Positions 25,579 through 36,421 of a DNA stretch of 54,226 nucleotides are shown piece by piece. The position numbers and the translations under genes were made by a program. Numbering within the stretch: the first letter of the stretch is position 1; every line of letters starts with the position of its first letter. Source of the DNA: Pseudomonadales bacterium (lineage in GTDB: Bacteria > Pseudomonadota > Gammaproteobacteria > Pseudomonadales > UBA7434); NCBI GenBank assembly GCA_013043705.1, contig JABDNS010000120.1:1-54226 (forward strand), in the 5' to 3' direction. Under the pieces are notes generated by a model that worked only from the letters and a program-made list of their open reading frames with translations, was not told the origin of the DNA and made no database searches.

Positions 25579-27488
25579 ACTACGCGCACCTCGCGGAACA
25601 TACCGGGCATGTGATACATCAGGTGGCAATGGTACGCCCAGCGGCCAAGCGAATCCGCAGTAACCAGGTAGCTGATACGTGAACCTGGCTGAACCAGCAC
25701 AGTGTGCTTGCGCGGAATTTTATCCGGTTCACCCGTTTCAAGTTCACTCCACAAGCCGTGCAAATGCATGGGATGCGTCATCATGGTGTCGTTAATTAAT
25801 GTGAAGCGAACGCGCTCACCGTGCTTGAGTATGATTGGATCGGCATCGGCAAATTTAATACCATTCATCGACCACATGTAGCGGTTCATATTGCCAGTGA
25901 GGTGCAGCTCAATTTCGCGCTGTGGCTCCCGCCTGTCTCGCGTTGGATGCAAGCTAACGAGATCGGCGTAGCGCAACACGCGGCGACCATAGCGCGTGGC
26001 ATGATCACGCAGACCAAGGCCAGGGTCGGTCAAGCCGCTGGGCGCCTGCTCCACACGCATATCAACATGCGGCCCAAACTCTGAGGCGAAGTGTGTGATT
26101 GGCTTTTCACTGACATAACCTGCTGGCGACAGACCCGCATTGCGCTCACTGGTGACAGGCATTGCATGACCAGCATGATTCATAGCACCGTGATTCATAG
26201 CACCGTGATTCATAGCACCATGGTTCATCGAGCTGTGATCCATTACATCGTGGTTCATTGCACCATGGTTTTCATGCGCCGCATCGCCACCACCTTGGTG
26301 CGCAGAATGATCCATACCCTGCATCGACATACCCATATCGCGATGGCCGAGCACCGGCGCGTGGTCCATCGCGGGAATATCTGCCTTCAAACCAGGGCCG
26401 GGCGTTAAAGTGCCGCGTGCATAGCCTGTACGATCGATGCTTTGCGCGAAAAGGGTATAAGCGCTACTTGCGTCAGGCTCAACAATGACATCATAGGTTT
26501 CTGCCACACCAATACGAAACTCGTCGACACTAATCGGCTCGATATTCTGGCCATCGCTGGCCACCACCTTCATTTTTAAACCAGGTATACGAAAATCGAA
26601 AATAGTCATCGCTGCTGCGTTGATAATACGCAGCCGAATTTTTTCGCCCGGTTTGAAAACCCCGGTCCAGCCCTGCTCGGGTGTACGCCCATTGCATAAA
26701 AAAGTATAGGTATAACCCGTTACATCGGCGATGTCCGTATCGCTCATACGCATTTGGTTCCACATGGTGCGCGCCTTCCAGGTTTCAGCAATGCCTTTAT
26801 GCTTAATGTCTTTTAGGATGTCACCAACAGTGCGTTCGCGAAAGTTATAGTAGTGACTCATTTTCTTGAGCTTGGCATAAATATCTTCGGGCTGTTCGTC
26901 AGACCAGTCGGATAGCATCACCACATAATCGCGATCGTAGGCAACGGGATCTTCGCCGGCGGGGTCGATAACGATTGCGCCGTACAATCCTGTTTGCTCC
27001 TGAAAACCGGAATGGCTGTGATACCAGTACGTGCCACTCTGTTTAACATCAAACTGGTAAGTAAACGTAGCGCCCGGCGCAATACCATCGAAACTCAACC
27101 CCGGCACGCCATCCATACGCGTGGGCAAAATCATGCCATGCCAATGGATTGAGCTTGTATAAAGTAAATTATTCGTAACCTGCAGCGTAACCCGCTCACC
27201 CTCTTGCCAGCGCAGCACAGGCGCGGGCACAGAGCCATTAATTGCAGTTGCGCTTCGCACACGCCCGGTGAAATTTGCTTGCCTAAGATCAATATTCAAT
27301 GCGAAATTATTGCCGCGTAGCGTTTGGGTTTCGGTGAGAGCGGGCGCAGCATGCCCCGCCAAAGCAGCTAATGCTGGCGGCGCGGTACCCAGCAAGGCAG
27401 AACAGGACAATCCTGTAACAAATTGCCTGCGCGATAAATGCAGCGGGCGATTCTGGCCTGCATGGAATTTTTCGAACTTGAACGGCAT
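25575..27488 (-). CDS. copA: Multicopper oxidase CopA, TAT-exported copper resistance protein
   Basis: 637 residues. A twin-arginine signal (LSRRQFVTGLSCSALLG) is followed by three cupredoxin domains carrying all four multicopper-oxidase copper motifs: HWHGMILPTRMDG, YWYHSHSGFQEQ, HPMHLHGLWSE and YHCHLMYHMPGMF. A Met/His/Asp-rich insert (MDHSAHQ..., then the pentad MNHGA several times, about residues 375-450) is the expected copper-binding region. CopA probably oxidises Cu(I) in the periplasm. It forms an operon with copB. No strong Shine-Dalgarno precedes the ATG at 27488. A 230-bp spacer separates it from the divergent desaturase-family gene; no cop regulator (CopR/CueR) is in the window. 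Confidence 0.94.
   Translation of the reverse strand: MPFKFEKFHAGQNRPLHLSRRQFVTGLSCSALLGTAPPALAALAGHAAPALTETQTLRGNNFALNIDLRQANFTGRVRSATAINGSVPAPVLRWQEGERVTLQVTNNLLYTSSIHWHGMILPTRMDGVPGLSFDGIAPGATFTYQFDVKQSGTYWYHSHSGFQEQTGLYGAIVIDPAGEDPVAYDRDYVVMLSDWSDEQPEDIYAKLKKMSHYYNFRERTVGDILKDIKHKGIAETWKARTMWNQMRMSDTDIADVTGYTYTFLCNGRTPEQGWTGVFKPGEKIRLRIINAAAMTIFDFRIPGLKMKVVASDGQNIEPISVDEFRIGVAETYDVIVEPDASSAYTLFAQSIDRTGYARGTLTPGPGLKADIPAMDHAPVLGHRDMGMSMQGMDHSAHQGGGDAAHENHGAMNHDVMDHSSMNHGAMNHGAMNHGAMNHAGHAMPVTSERNAGLSPAGYVSEKPITHFASEFGPHVDMRVEQAPSGLTDPGLGLRDHATRYGRRVLRYADLVSLHPTRDRREPQREIELHLTGNMNRYMWSMNGIKFADADPIILKHGERVRFTLINDTMMTHPMHLHGLWSELETGEPDKIPRKHTVLVQPGSRISYLVTADSLGRWAYHCHLMYHMPGMFREVRVV
26165..26235 (-). 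repeat. Tandem 15-bp repeats encoding MNHGA in copA
   Basis: On the plus strand a 15-bp unit similar to TTCATAGCACCGTGA occurs at least three times in a row, encoding MNHGA pentads in the copper-binding insert. Slippage here would change the number of metal-binding pentads without shifting the frame. Confidence 0.8.
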
Positions 27489-27718
27489 AAAAAAGCAGGC
27501 CCGGAAGTCAGCTTGATCCGCCAGCGGACGCTATTGCGTCTATACGCTTTGAGCGCGCTGCGAATGTGGCTGTGCATGATGCTAAGTAGCAGCTTATAAA
27601 AAGCGAGTGTAATCCTTTACGGATAAAGCTGTCGAGGGCAACCGAATAGGCCGAAGCTGAATAAGGTGTAGAATAGCGGGATACCTCAAACGCTGCCTGC
27701 CGCTTACCGAATAAAGTC

Positions 27719-28528
27719 ATGCCAATTGAACTCATCCTGCTATCGCTAAGCCCGATATTCCTGGCCTTTGTGATCTGGGAATATCGTCGCCAGCGCGAAA
27801 TTTACGACGTCCGGGACAGCCTGGCCAATGCACTGCTGGCATTGATGCACCAGGCCTCGGATGCGCTGGCGCTAATCGTGCTAATGCCCCTGTTCAACTG
27901 GATTTACCAATACCGCATTTTTGACATAGAGCTAAGCGTTGCCACTATTGCGCTGGCTTTCCTGATCCAGGATTTTCTTTACTACTGGTTTCACAAAGCC
28001 TCCCACAACGTACACTGGCTTTGGGCAGCACATGTGGTACACCACAGCTCCACGCGGCTTAATTTTTCTACCGCGTTTCGCCAAAGCTTGATGTACCCGG
28101 TAGCGGGCATGTGGGTATTCTGGACTCCCATGATGTTATTGGGTTTTGATCCGCACACCGTGTTTGCGGTGGTGGCACTAAACCTGGCCTACCAGTTCTT
28201 CGTGCACACACAGGCCGTTGGAAAACTGGGCTGGCTGGAAAAAATATTCAATACACCGTCGCATCACCGCGTACATCATTCGGTGAACGACAAATATATT
28301 GACAAAAATTTTGGCGGCGTACTAATTATATGGGACAAACTGTTTGGCAGTTTTGTAGAAGAGGATGCGAACGACCCTTGTCGTTACGGCATCCGTGGCC
28401 AAATACACAGCAACAACGTGTTCACCATTAGCTTCCACCAATGGCGGCACATGTTTCAGCGGGTGTTTAATGAAAGGGGAATGAAGAGAAAACTATCGGC
28501 GCTGTTTGCCTACCCGACTCATGATTAA
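27719..28528 (+). CDS. Sterol desaturase / fatty acid hydroxylase family membrane enzyme
   Basis: 269 residues. Three or four transmembrane helices and the di-iron histidine boxes of the family are visible: HKASHNVHW, HVVHHSSTRLNFSTAFRQ and, after the last membrane segment, HHRVHHSVN. Such integral-membrane enzymes hydroxylate or desaturate lipids or hopanoid/sterol-like substrates using O2; the substrate cannot be read from sequence. GTMWVFW-like and LLGFDPHTVFAVVALNLAYQF stretches are membrane segments. It is divergent from copA and convergent with fadA, so it is probably transcribed alone. Confidence 0.88.
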   Translation: MPIELILLSLSPIFLAFVIWEYRRQREIYDVRDSLANALLALMHQASDALALIVLMPLFNWIYQYRIFDIELSVATIALAFLIQDFLYYWFHKASHNVHWLWAAHVVHHSSTRLNFSTAFRQSLMYPVAGMWVFWTPMMLLGFDPHTVFAVVALNLAYQFFVHTQAVGKLGWLEKIFNTPSHHRVHHSVNDKYIDKNFGGVLIIWDKLFGSFVEEDANDPCRYGIRGQIHSNNVFTISFHQWRHMFQRVFNERGMKRKLSALFAYPTHD

Positions 28529-28585
28529 TTGCGGTTAGCTGCGATTAAATGGCCGGGCAGGCGAAACAAAAAAACATCTGGCAAG

Positions 28586-29770
<1,185 letters not shown>

Positions 29771-29782
29771 TTACCCTATCAG

Positions 29783-31921
29783 TTAAGCGTAATAATTTTC
29801 GCCGGCCTTGGCCATGGCGCGCTGTTTATCGGTTACCTCGTAGATTTTCCCGAGGTGTTTGTACTGGTCGGCCATGGCAACGAAGTTGGCCATACCCATG
29901 CTGTCGATCCAGCGGAAAACACCGCCGCGGAATGGCGGGAAGCCAACGCCGTAAACCAGCGCCATGTCGGCCTCTGCCGGCGATTCAACAATGCCGTCTT
30001 CCAACGCGCGCGCCAATTCGGTAGCCATTGGCACCATCATGCGCGCAATAATTTCTTCTTTGTCAAACTCTTTACGTGCGTCAACGTGTGGCTCTAGCAA
30101 CTTGTAGGTTTCTTCTGACACCTGCTTCTTGGGTTTCCCGCGCTTGTCGAGCTCGTAAACATAAAAGCCTTTACCATTTTTCTGGCCGTAGCGCTCATTC
30201 TGGTACATAACGTCGCCGCCAGTGGTGTAGGTTTTACTCATTCTGTCGGGATAGCCATCGGCCATGACCTGACTGGCGTGGTCACCGGTATCGATACCCA
30301 CCACGTCCATTAAGTAGGCAGGGCCCATTGGCCAACCCCAGCGCTCCATCACTTTATCGACTGCCTGGAAATCTGCGCCATCTTTCATCAGCCCCATAAA
30401 GCCTGCGAAGTAAGGAAACAACACGCGGTTTACAAGGAAGCCCGGGCAATCGTTAACGACAATCGCTTTTTTACCTAGTGCATTGGCGTAAGCGACGGTG
30501 CGGGAAATGGCGGTATCGGATGTTTTCTCGGCGCGAATGACCTCTACCAACGGCATCTGGTGCACCGGATTAAAAAAGTGCATGCCGCAAAAATTTTCGG
30601 GTCGCTCCAGCGCCTCGGCGAGATGTGTAATCGAAATGGTTGAGGTATTGGAAGCCAACACTGCATCGGCGTTGACGGCTTTTTCTACTTCGGCCAGCAC
30701 AATTTGCTTGACCTTGGGGTTCTCGACAACCGCTTCAACCACCATATCTACGCTGTCGAAACCATCGTAGCTAAGCGTGGGATCGATGCTGGCAAGAATC
30801 TCGCCCATCTTTTCAACCTTCATGCGCCCGCGGTTAACGCGCTTGCTGAGCAATTTATTCGCTTCGGAAAGCCCAAGGTCCAGGCCTTCTTGCGCAATAT
30901 CTTTCATCTTTATTGGCACGCCTTTGAGCGCACTCTGGTAGGCGATGCCGCCGCCCATAATGCCCGCGCCAAGCACCGCAGCACGGCCAATTTTTTTGTC
31001 GGCTTTTTTCTCCCAGCCTTTGGCTTTTTTGGCAAGCAACTGGTCGCTAAGAAACAGGCCGATCATTGCTTTGGCAGTGTTAGAGCCAGCCAGCTTCATA
31101 AAACCATCGGCTTCAACATCCAACGCACCGGCACGATCCATGCCCGCAGCTTGCTGCATGCACTCAATTGCAACAATCGGCGCAGGGTAATTCGGGCCAG
31201 CCTGGCCCTTCACAAAAGCCTTCGAGGTTTCAAAAGCCATCATCGCTTCGGTCTGGTTCAAGCCAAGTGGGCCAGTTTTTTGTTTGCGCCTGGACGCGTA
31301 ATCCATCTTGCCATCAATAGCGGCGTGCAGCACTTTTAGTGCCGCGTCATGCAAATGCTCTGGCGCCACCACGCCATCGACAACACCTGCTTTCAAGGCT
31401 TTGTCGGCGCGTTGCTCAGCACCCGATGCAATCCAGTCTATCGCCGTATCTGCACCGGCAATGCGCGGCAATCGCACCGTGCCGCCCCAGCCGGGAATGA
31501 TGCCGAGCTTGGTCTCAGGCAGGCCGATCTTGGCAACAGTACTCATCACGCGAAAATCGCAAGCCAGCGCAATTTCCAGGCCACCGCCCATGGCATAGCC
31601 GTTAATCGCAACAACAGTAGGCACCGGCAAGTCTTCGAGCCGATTGAACTGAATATTGTTCGGGTCGGATTTTTTATCGAAGTCTGAACCGAATGTACTT
31701 TCAAACTCGGTGATATCTGCACCAACAATAAATACCGGCTTGCCACTACTGACCAGCACACCTTTCAGGTCTTTAACAGACCCCAGTTCATCGAGTGCCT
31801 TGCCAAGCTCTTGTACCGTTACCGAATTAAACTTGTTGACCGATTCGCCTTTCAGGTCAAAATTCATTTCAACAACGCCGCCTTCAAGCGACTTCAAAGA
31901 AATAGCATCACCTTTAAACAT
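29783..31921 (-). CDS. fadB: Fatty-acid oxidation complex alpha-subunit (enoyl-CoA hydratase / 3-hydroxyacyl-CoA dehydrogenase)
   Basis: 712 residues. The N-terminal crotonase domain includes [34 protein letters not shown] and [18 protein letters not shown], with the two catalytic glutamates in the expected segments. The C-terminal dehydrogenase has the NAD-binding [18 protein letters not shown], the catalytic [15 protein letters not shown] and the tail [14 protein letters not shown]. Together with FadA it carries out the last three steps of beta-oxidation. First gene of fadBA; the 5' region is shared with the divergent yghU gene. Confidence 0.97.
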   Translation of the reverse strand: MFKGDAISLKSLEGGVVEMNFDLKGESVNKFNSVTVQELGKALDELGSVKDLKGVLVSSGKPVFIVGADITEFESTFGSDFDKKSDPNNIQFNRLEDLPVPTVVAINGYAMGGGLEIALACDFRVMSTVAKIGLPETKLGIIPGWGGTVRLPRIAGADTAIDWIASGAEQRADKALKAGVVDGVVAPEHLHDAALKVLHAAIDGKMDYASRRKQKTGPLGLNQTEAMMAFETSKAFVKGQAGPNYPAPIVAIECMQQAAGMDRAGALDVEADGFMKLAGSNTAKAMIGLFLSDQLLAKKAKGWEKKADKKIGRAAVLGAGIMGGGIAYQSALKGVPIKMKDIAQEGLDLGLSEANKLLSKRVNRGRMKVEKMGEILASIDPTLSYDGFDSVDMVVEAVVENPKVKQIVLAEVEKAVNADAVLASNTSTISITHLAEALERPENFCGMHFFNPVHQMPLVEVIRAEKTSDTAISRTVAYANALGKKAIVVNDCPGFLVNRVLFPYFAGFMGLMKDGADFQAVDKVMERWGWPMGPAYLMDVVGIDTGDHASQVMADGYPDRMSKTYTTGGDVMYQNERYGQKNGKGFYVYELDKRGKPKKQVSEETYKLLEPHVDARKEFDKEEIIARMMVPMATELARALEDGIVESPAEADMALVYGVGFPPFRGGVFRWIDSMGMANFVAMADQYKHLGKIYEVTDKQRAMAKAGENYYA

Positions 31922-32320
31922 CGAGTATTGCCTCTATCTGGAACATCTGTGGTTGCGGGTAAATAGTTTCAGGTATATTGCTGTGCGTGCTGCTAGCTAC
32001 GGGTAAAGGCGTGTGCATCTTTACGAGTTGCTGCGGGTATTCGTGGCTGCTGCAGTAATTCGCGGAAATTCGGGCCGCATTGCGTATTCGCGGGTTCACG
32101 GATCGAAGCGCGGCCTACCTTCGCGCGCCGCCAGCACAAAACAGCTAAGCCAACGATTACCCACTCTTTAATAACTGGCGCGCATTACACGATGAGCAGC
32201 GCCGATTTGCAAGACTTTGCTGCGCCCTGCCAATGCTGGCAAAATAGGCGCTGGGCAAATGCCCGGCAGTTCAAAAAAAACATTTTCTGCATAATTTTCA
32301 ACGACGCAGCGAGATTTCAT
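31922..32320. other. Divergent intergenic region between fadB and yghU
   Basis: About 400 bp without a supported gene once the GTG start of yghU is accepted. It must hold the promoters of fadBA (minus) and yghU (plus). I could not pick out a FadR- or PsrA-type operator or a convincing -35/-10 pair by eye. Short ORFs of the track here (31914-32099 minus, N-terminal part of 32192-33172) show no recognisable protein character. Confidence 0.6.
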
Positions 32321-33172
32321 GTGAGCAAATCCAAGCAGTACACCCCCCCAAAAGTCTGGCAGCATGACGCCGAAAGCGGTGGCCGTTTCGCCAGCATCAA
32401 CCGCCCGGTTGCAGGCGCAACACATGATAAACCCCTGCCGGTAGGTGACCACCCAATGCAGCTGTACTCGCTGGCCACGCCGAACGGCGTAAAAGCCACG
32501 ATTATGCTCGAAGAACTGCTGGCGCTGGGCCACAGTGGCGCAGAATACGATGCGTTCCTGGTTAACATTATTGAAGGTGACCAGTTCGGCAGCGGCTTTG
32601 TTGAGATCAACCCCAACTCAAAAATTCCCGCGCTGCTGGACAACAGCACATCGCCGCCAACCCGCGTTTTCGAATCCGGCGCAATCCTGGTTTACCTGGC
32701 CGAAAAATTTGGCGAGTTACTACCTACAGCACCCGCCGCACGTGCTGAATGTATGTCGTGGCTATTTTGGCAAATGGGTAGCGCACCGTATTTGGGTGGG
32801 GGCTTTGGCCACTTTTTTGCTTACGCGCCAGAAAAAATTGAATACTGCATAAACCGATACGCAATGGAAATTAAACGGCAGCTTGATGTGCTGGACCAAA
32901 ACCTTGCTTCACGCAAATTTCTTTGCGGCGATGACTACAACATTGCCGACATCGCCACCTACCCCTGGTATGGCATGCTGGTAATTGGCGACCTCTACAG
33001 CGCGCAGGAATTTTTGAATGTTAAGTCATACAAAAATGTTGAGCGATGGGCCAACGAGATTCATGAGCGCCCCGCTGCGAAGCGTGGGCGACGTGTTAAC
33101 CGGGTTTGGGGAGACGAAGATGCCCAAGTACCGGAGCGACACAGCGCCGAAGATATCGACCGTGCCCTGTAA
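32321..33172 (+). CDS. yghU: YghU-type glutathione S-transferase / disulfide-bond oxidoreductase
   Basis: 283 residues from the chosen GTG. It reads YTPPKVWQHDAESGGRFASINRPVAG, LYSLATPNGVKATIMLEELLALG, INPNSKIPAL and RVFESGAILVYLAEKFGELLP, matching the Nu-class GST YghU of E. coli, which binds two glutathiones and has glutathione-dependent disulfide reductase activity. The C-terminal helical GST domain follows (LDQNLASRKFLCGDDYNIADIATYPWY). The track ORF starts 43 codons earlier, but that leader has no GST character, the shorter form matches the E. coli length (about 288) and GCGAGA precedes the GTG. Cytoplasmic, probably oxidative-stress related. Confidence 0.92.
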   Translation: MSKSKQYTPPKVWQHDAESGGRFASINRPVAGATHDKPLPVGDHPMQLYSLATPNGVKATIMLEELLALGHSGAEYDAFLVNIIEGDQFGSGFVEINPNSKIPALLDNSTSPPTRVFESGAILVYLAEKFGELLPTAPAARAECMSWLFWQMGSAPYLGGGFGHFFAYAPEKIEYCINRYAMEIKRQLDVLDQNLASRKFLCGDDYNIADIATYPWYGMLVIGDLYSAQEFLNVKSYKNVERWANEIHERPAAKRGRRVNRVWGDEDAQVPERHSAEDIDRAL

Positions 33173-33191
33173 AGTACATTAAGCGAGCGGC

Positions 33192-36100
33192 TTACGCTCC
33201 TTCGGTGGAATCCTGCGCGCCCATACCGGCTGCCGCTTGCTCGCCTTTCGCGACTCGCTGATCTCGCTTTGCCTGCCATGCCGCATATTTTTCGCGCCCC
33301 GCCACCGGCAGCGCCAACATGGCGGGCGTTGCAATTAGCGTGAGTATGGTTGCAAAAGACAGGCCGAATACAATAGCCTGCGATAGCGGCTCCCACATCA
33401 TTGACATCGAACCGCTGGCGGTCACGCTACGGTGAACCAGGTTGACAGACAAGCCGCAAGCCAGCGGCAACAATCCAAATACCGTTGTCAGTGTTGTAAG
33501 CAACACCGGGCGCAAGCGCTGCGCGGAAGCGCGCACAATGACTTCGCGCTGGTTCAATTCCGGGTGTCGGTCGCGGACATGGTTGAAGGTATCGATCAAT
33601 ACAATATTATTGTTCACCACAATGCCTGCCAGCGCCACCACCCCCACGCCAGTGAGTACCGCACTAAATGCATTGCCGGTAATTATTAAACCCAGCAGCA
33701 CTCCCGCAGTTGACATAACCACGGCAAGCAAAATCAACGTACTCTGGTAGAAACTATTGAACTGTGTAACCAGCAACACAAACATCAGCATCAGCGACAA
33801 CAAAAAAGCCAGCTGCACAAAGGCAATAGACTTGCTCTGCTCTTCATTCGCGCCCCTGAAAATAATCTCGATGGCTGGGTCAAAGGTCTGTTGATCGATC
33901 CATTCCTGTATTTCACGCAACTTGGCGTCGGCAAAATAACCCTCTTCCACCTCGGCACGCACGCGCTCTACCGGCACGCCGTTAGTCCGACCAGCAGTAT
34001 CGACACCCTGTGCTGGCCGCATACTCACGAAGTTGGAAATTGGCACCAGCCCCTGGTTGGTGTTAATTCGCAAGCGCTCCAACGCTTTTATACCGCGCTC
34101 GTGCCGGGGGAAGCGCACGCGTATATCCACAGAATCCTCTGCGCCAGCCGGTCGATATTCATCGACCTTCACACCGTTCGTTACCAGCTGCACTGCCACG
34201 CCCGCGGCCACTACGTCGGCGCCATAAATAGCTGCTTGCACACGGTCGACCTGCAAGCGCCATTCAATCGACGGCAGTGCCAGCGTATCGTCGATATCAA
34301 CTAGCCCCGGCAAGCTCTGCATGTACTCGCTTAACCTTGCCAGGGCCGGCTCCAGCAACGCACGATCGCGCGAACGCATCTCTATTTGGATGGACTTGCC
34401 AACTGGCGGCCCGCCTTCAAAGGGGAATACGTCAACCTGAATGCCTGGCATTGATTCGGTGCGCCTGCGTATTTCGCGCATGACTTCGAAACCGCCAATA
34501 TCTCGTTGCTGCTCATGTAGTAACTCTATAAAAAATGAGCCGATGCGGTCTGAAGATCCTGTATCCGTAAAAGAATCCTGTGCCGTCTGGACCCCCGCAG
34601 ATAAGGTTTGCGTATTCATCGCGCGCAAACCATCAACGTCGATAATGCGGCCTTCTACCTCTTTCACCAATTCATTGACTTCGCTGGCCGAATAATTTCC
34701 GCGCGCCCTAACCGATACCTGCAAGTACTGTGGCTCGGCTTCGGAGAAGAAAATCATGCCAGCACCGAACTTATCATAAGACACGAATATACCTGCCAGC
34801 AGGCCAAAAATAATCAATAGTGTTCGAATCGGGCGTGCGGTCACGCGGCCAAGAAAGCGCGCATAACGACCGGTAAAGGTTTTCAGCGAAGCAGGGTCTC
34901 CTGTTTCGAGCACGTGCATTTGCACCGCTTCCTCACGGTGCGCGCGAGGTTTGCCAAACAGCGTACCAAGCACCGGGCCAAACAATAGTGCGTAGAACAA
35001 CGATCCCACCAATACCGTAAATACGGTTATCGGCAAATAACTCATAAACTGGCCGGATACGCCGGGCCAAAACATCAGCGGCAAAAAAGCCGCCAGTGTT
35101 GTTGCAGTAGACGCTACAACCGGCCAGAACATTCTTTTCACCGCCGCTGCGTAGGCTTTGCGGTGATCCATACCATCGGCCATCTGCCTATCGGCATATT
35201 CGGTTACCACAATCGCGCCATCGATTAGCATGCCCAAACCAAGCAACATGCCAAACATCACCATAAAGTTGAAGGTATAACCGAGCAGGTAAATAATGAT
35301 GACCGAAAACAGCAAGGATACCGGTATACCAAGCCCAACGATTAAACCGCTACGAACACCCATTACCGCAACCACAAGCACCATAACCAACGCCAGCGCG
35401 GTAACGATATTGCCTTGTAGCTCCGAGACCTGCTCGCGGCTAAACTCTGCCTGGTTGTGCGAGATAACAAGGTCGATACCTGCGGGCACCCGCGCCCGCG
35501 CCGCGTCAACAATGGCCACTACTTCATCTGCGGTACTGACAATATTGCCGTCGGCTTTTTTCTTTACCGCAATAGTTATACTGTTGCGGCCATTGAACCT
35601 GGAATAAGCAGTGCGATCCTTGAAGGTGCGCTGCACAGTTGCAATATCGCCCAGCGTTATTACCGCATCGCCCTTTTGTACAATTGGCAATTCCAGTACG
35701 TCGCTAGCCTCTTCGACTAAAGAGGGCACCTTCACTGCAAATCGACCCAGGCCAGTATCGATGCTTCCGGCGGGGATCAGGCGGTTGTTGCGTTGCAGCG
35801 TGTTGATCAGCTGCTCGCTGGTAATACGGTAAGCCTCTAACGCTTCGGGATCTATAATGACCTCGAGCAACTCTTCCCGATGCCCTTGCAAATCGGCAGA
35901 TAACACCGAAGGAATGGTTTCTATTTCGTCGCGAAGCGCCAAGGCTGCCTGGTAAACGCTGCGCTCATCGACATTTTCGCCAAGTAAATTAACCTGGATC
36001 ATCGGAAAATTATCGATGCGGATTTCTTTAATGAAGGGCTCTTCAGCGTCGGAGGGCAATTCTGCTTTTGCGCGGTCGACTGCTTCACGTAGATCGAACA

Positions 36101-36416
36101 GGGCTTCGTTGAGACCTTGCTCTATTTCGAATTCGACGAATGTTGTGCCTATACCCTCGGCCGCCAACGAGTTGATTTCTGCAACGCCTTCAATTTTGCG
36201 AATTTCCAACTCCATCGGTTCGATAAGCAATCGCTCGGCATCTTCGGGCGAAATGCCTTCGTGCACCATGCCAACATAAAAGAACGGCAAGTCGACGTTG
36301 GGTTCGCCTGCAATGGGAATCGCGTTGCGCGCAAAAACGCCACAAAAAATTACCATAAACATCAGCAGCATGGTGGTACGCGTGCGACTGATCGCATTGT
36401 CGATAAATTTAATCAC
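33192..36416 (-). CDS. RND-family efflux permease
   Basis: 1074 residues from GTG 36416, five bases after the adaptor's stop; the track start lies 43 codons upstream inside the adaptor gene. Twelve transmembrane helices in two halves with large periplasmic loops fit the AcrB/HAE-1 fold (FVEFEIEQGLNEALFDLREAVDRAKAELP; LGLGMLIDGAIVVTEYADRQ; ALAGIVVNNNIVLIDTFN). In AcrB terms the TM4 Asp pair is D-G rather than D-D and the TM10 Lys is Asn, so the proton relay differs from classical drug pumps; substrate unknown. It forms an operon with the adaptor; no outer-membrane factor gene is present, so it may use a TolC encoded elsewhere. Confidence 0.93.
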   Translation of the reverse strand: MIKFIDNAISRTRTTMLLMFMVIFCGVFARNAIPIAGEPNVDLPFFYVGMVHEGISPEDAERLLIEPMELEIRKIEGVAEINSLAAEGIGTTFVEFEIEQGLNEALFDLREAVDRAKAELPSDAEEPFIKEIRIDNFPMIQVNLLGENVDERSVYQAALALRDEIETIPSVLSADLQGHREELLEVIIDPEALEAYRITSEQLINTLQRNNRLIPAGSIDTGLGRFAVKVPSLVEEASDVLELPIVQKGDAVITLGDIATVQRTFKDRTAYSRFNGRNSITIAVKKKADGNIVSTADEVVAIVDAARARVPAGIDLVISHNQAEFSREQVSELQGNIVTALALVMVLVVAVMGVRSGLIVGLGIPVSLLFSVIIIYLLGYTFNFMVMFGMLLGLGMLIDGAIVVTEYADRQMADGMDHRKAYAAAVKRMFWPVVASTATTLAAFLPLMFWPGVSGQFMSYLPITVFTVLVGSLFYALLFGPVLGTLFGKPRAHREEAVQMHVLETGDPASLKTFTGRYARFLGRVTARPIRTLLIIFGLLAGIFVSYDKFGAGMIFFSEAEPQYLQVSVRARGNYSASEVNELVKEVEGRIIDVDGLRAMNTQTLSAGVQTAQDSFTDTGSSDRIGSFFIELLHEQQRDIGGFEVMREIRRRTESMPGIQVDVFPFEGGPPVGKSIQIEMRSRDRALLEPALARLSEYMQSLPGLVDIDDTLALPSIEWRLQVDRVQAAIYGADVVAAGVAVQLVTNGVKVDEYRPAGAEDSVDIRVRFPRHERGIKALERLRINTNQGLVPISNFVSMRPAQGVDTAGRTNGVPVERVRAEVEEGYFADAKLREIQEWIDQQTFDPAIEIIFRGANEEQSKSIAFVQLAFLLSLMLMFVLLVTQFNSFYQSTLILLAVVMSTAGVLLGLIITGNAFSAVLTGVGVVALAGIVVNNNIVLIDTFNHVRDRHPELNQREVIVRASAQRLRPVLLTTLTTVFGLLPLACGLSVNLVHRSVTASGSMSMMWEPLSQAIVFGLSFATILTLIATPAMLALPVAGREKYAAWQAKRDQRVAKGEQAAAGMGAQDSTEGA

Positions 36417-36421
36417 TGCTG

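Noticed and set aside
27508-27735. 75-aa minus-strand ORF upstream of copA
   Set aside because: It overlaps the start of the divergent desaturase-family gene, has no recognisable signal or copper motif, and no Shine-Dalgarno sequence was seen.
31914-32099. 61-aa minus-strand ORF overlapping the fadB start
   Set aside because: It overlaps fadB in another frame, has no strong ribosome-binding site and no recognisable features.
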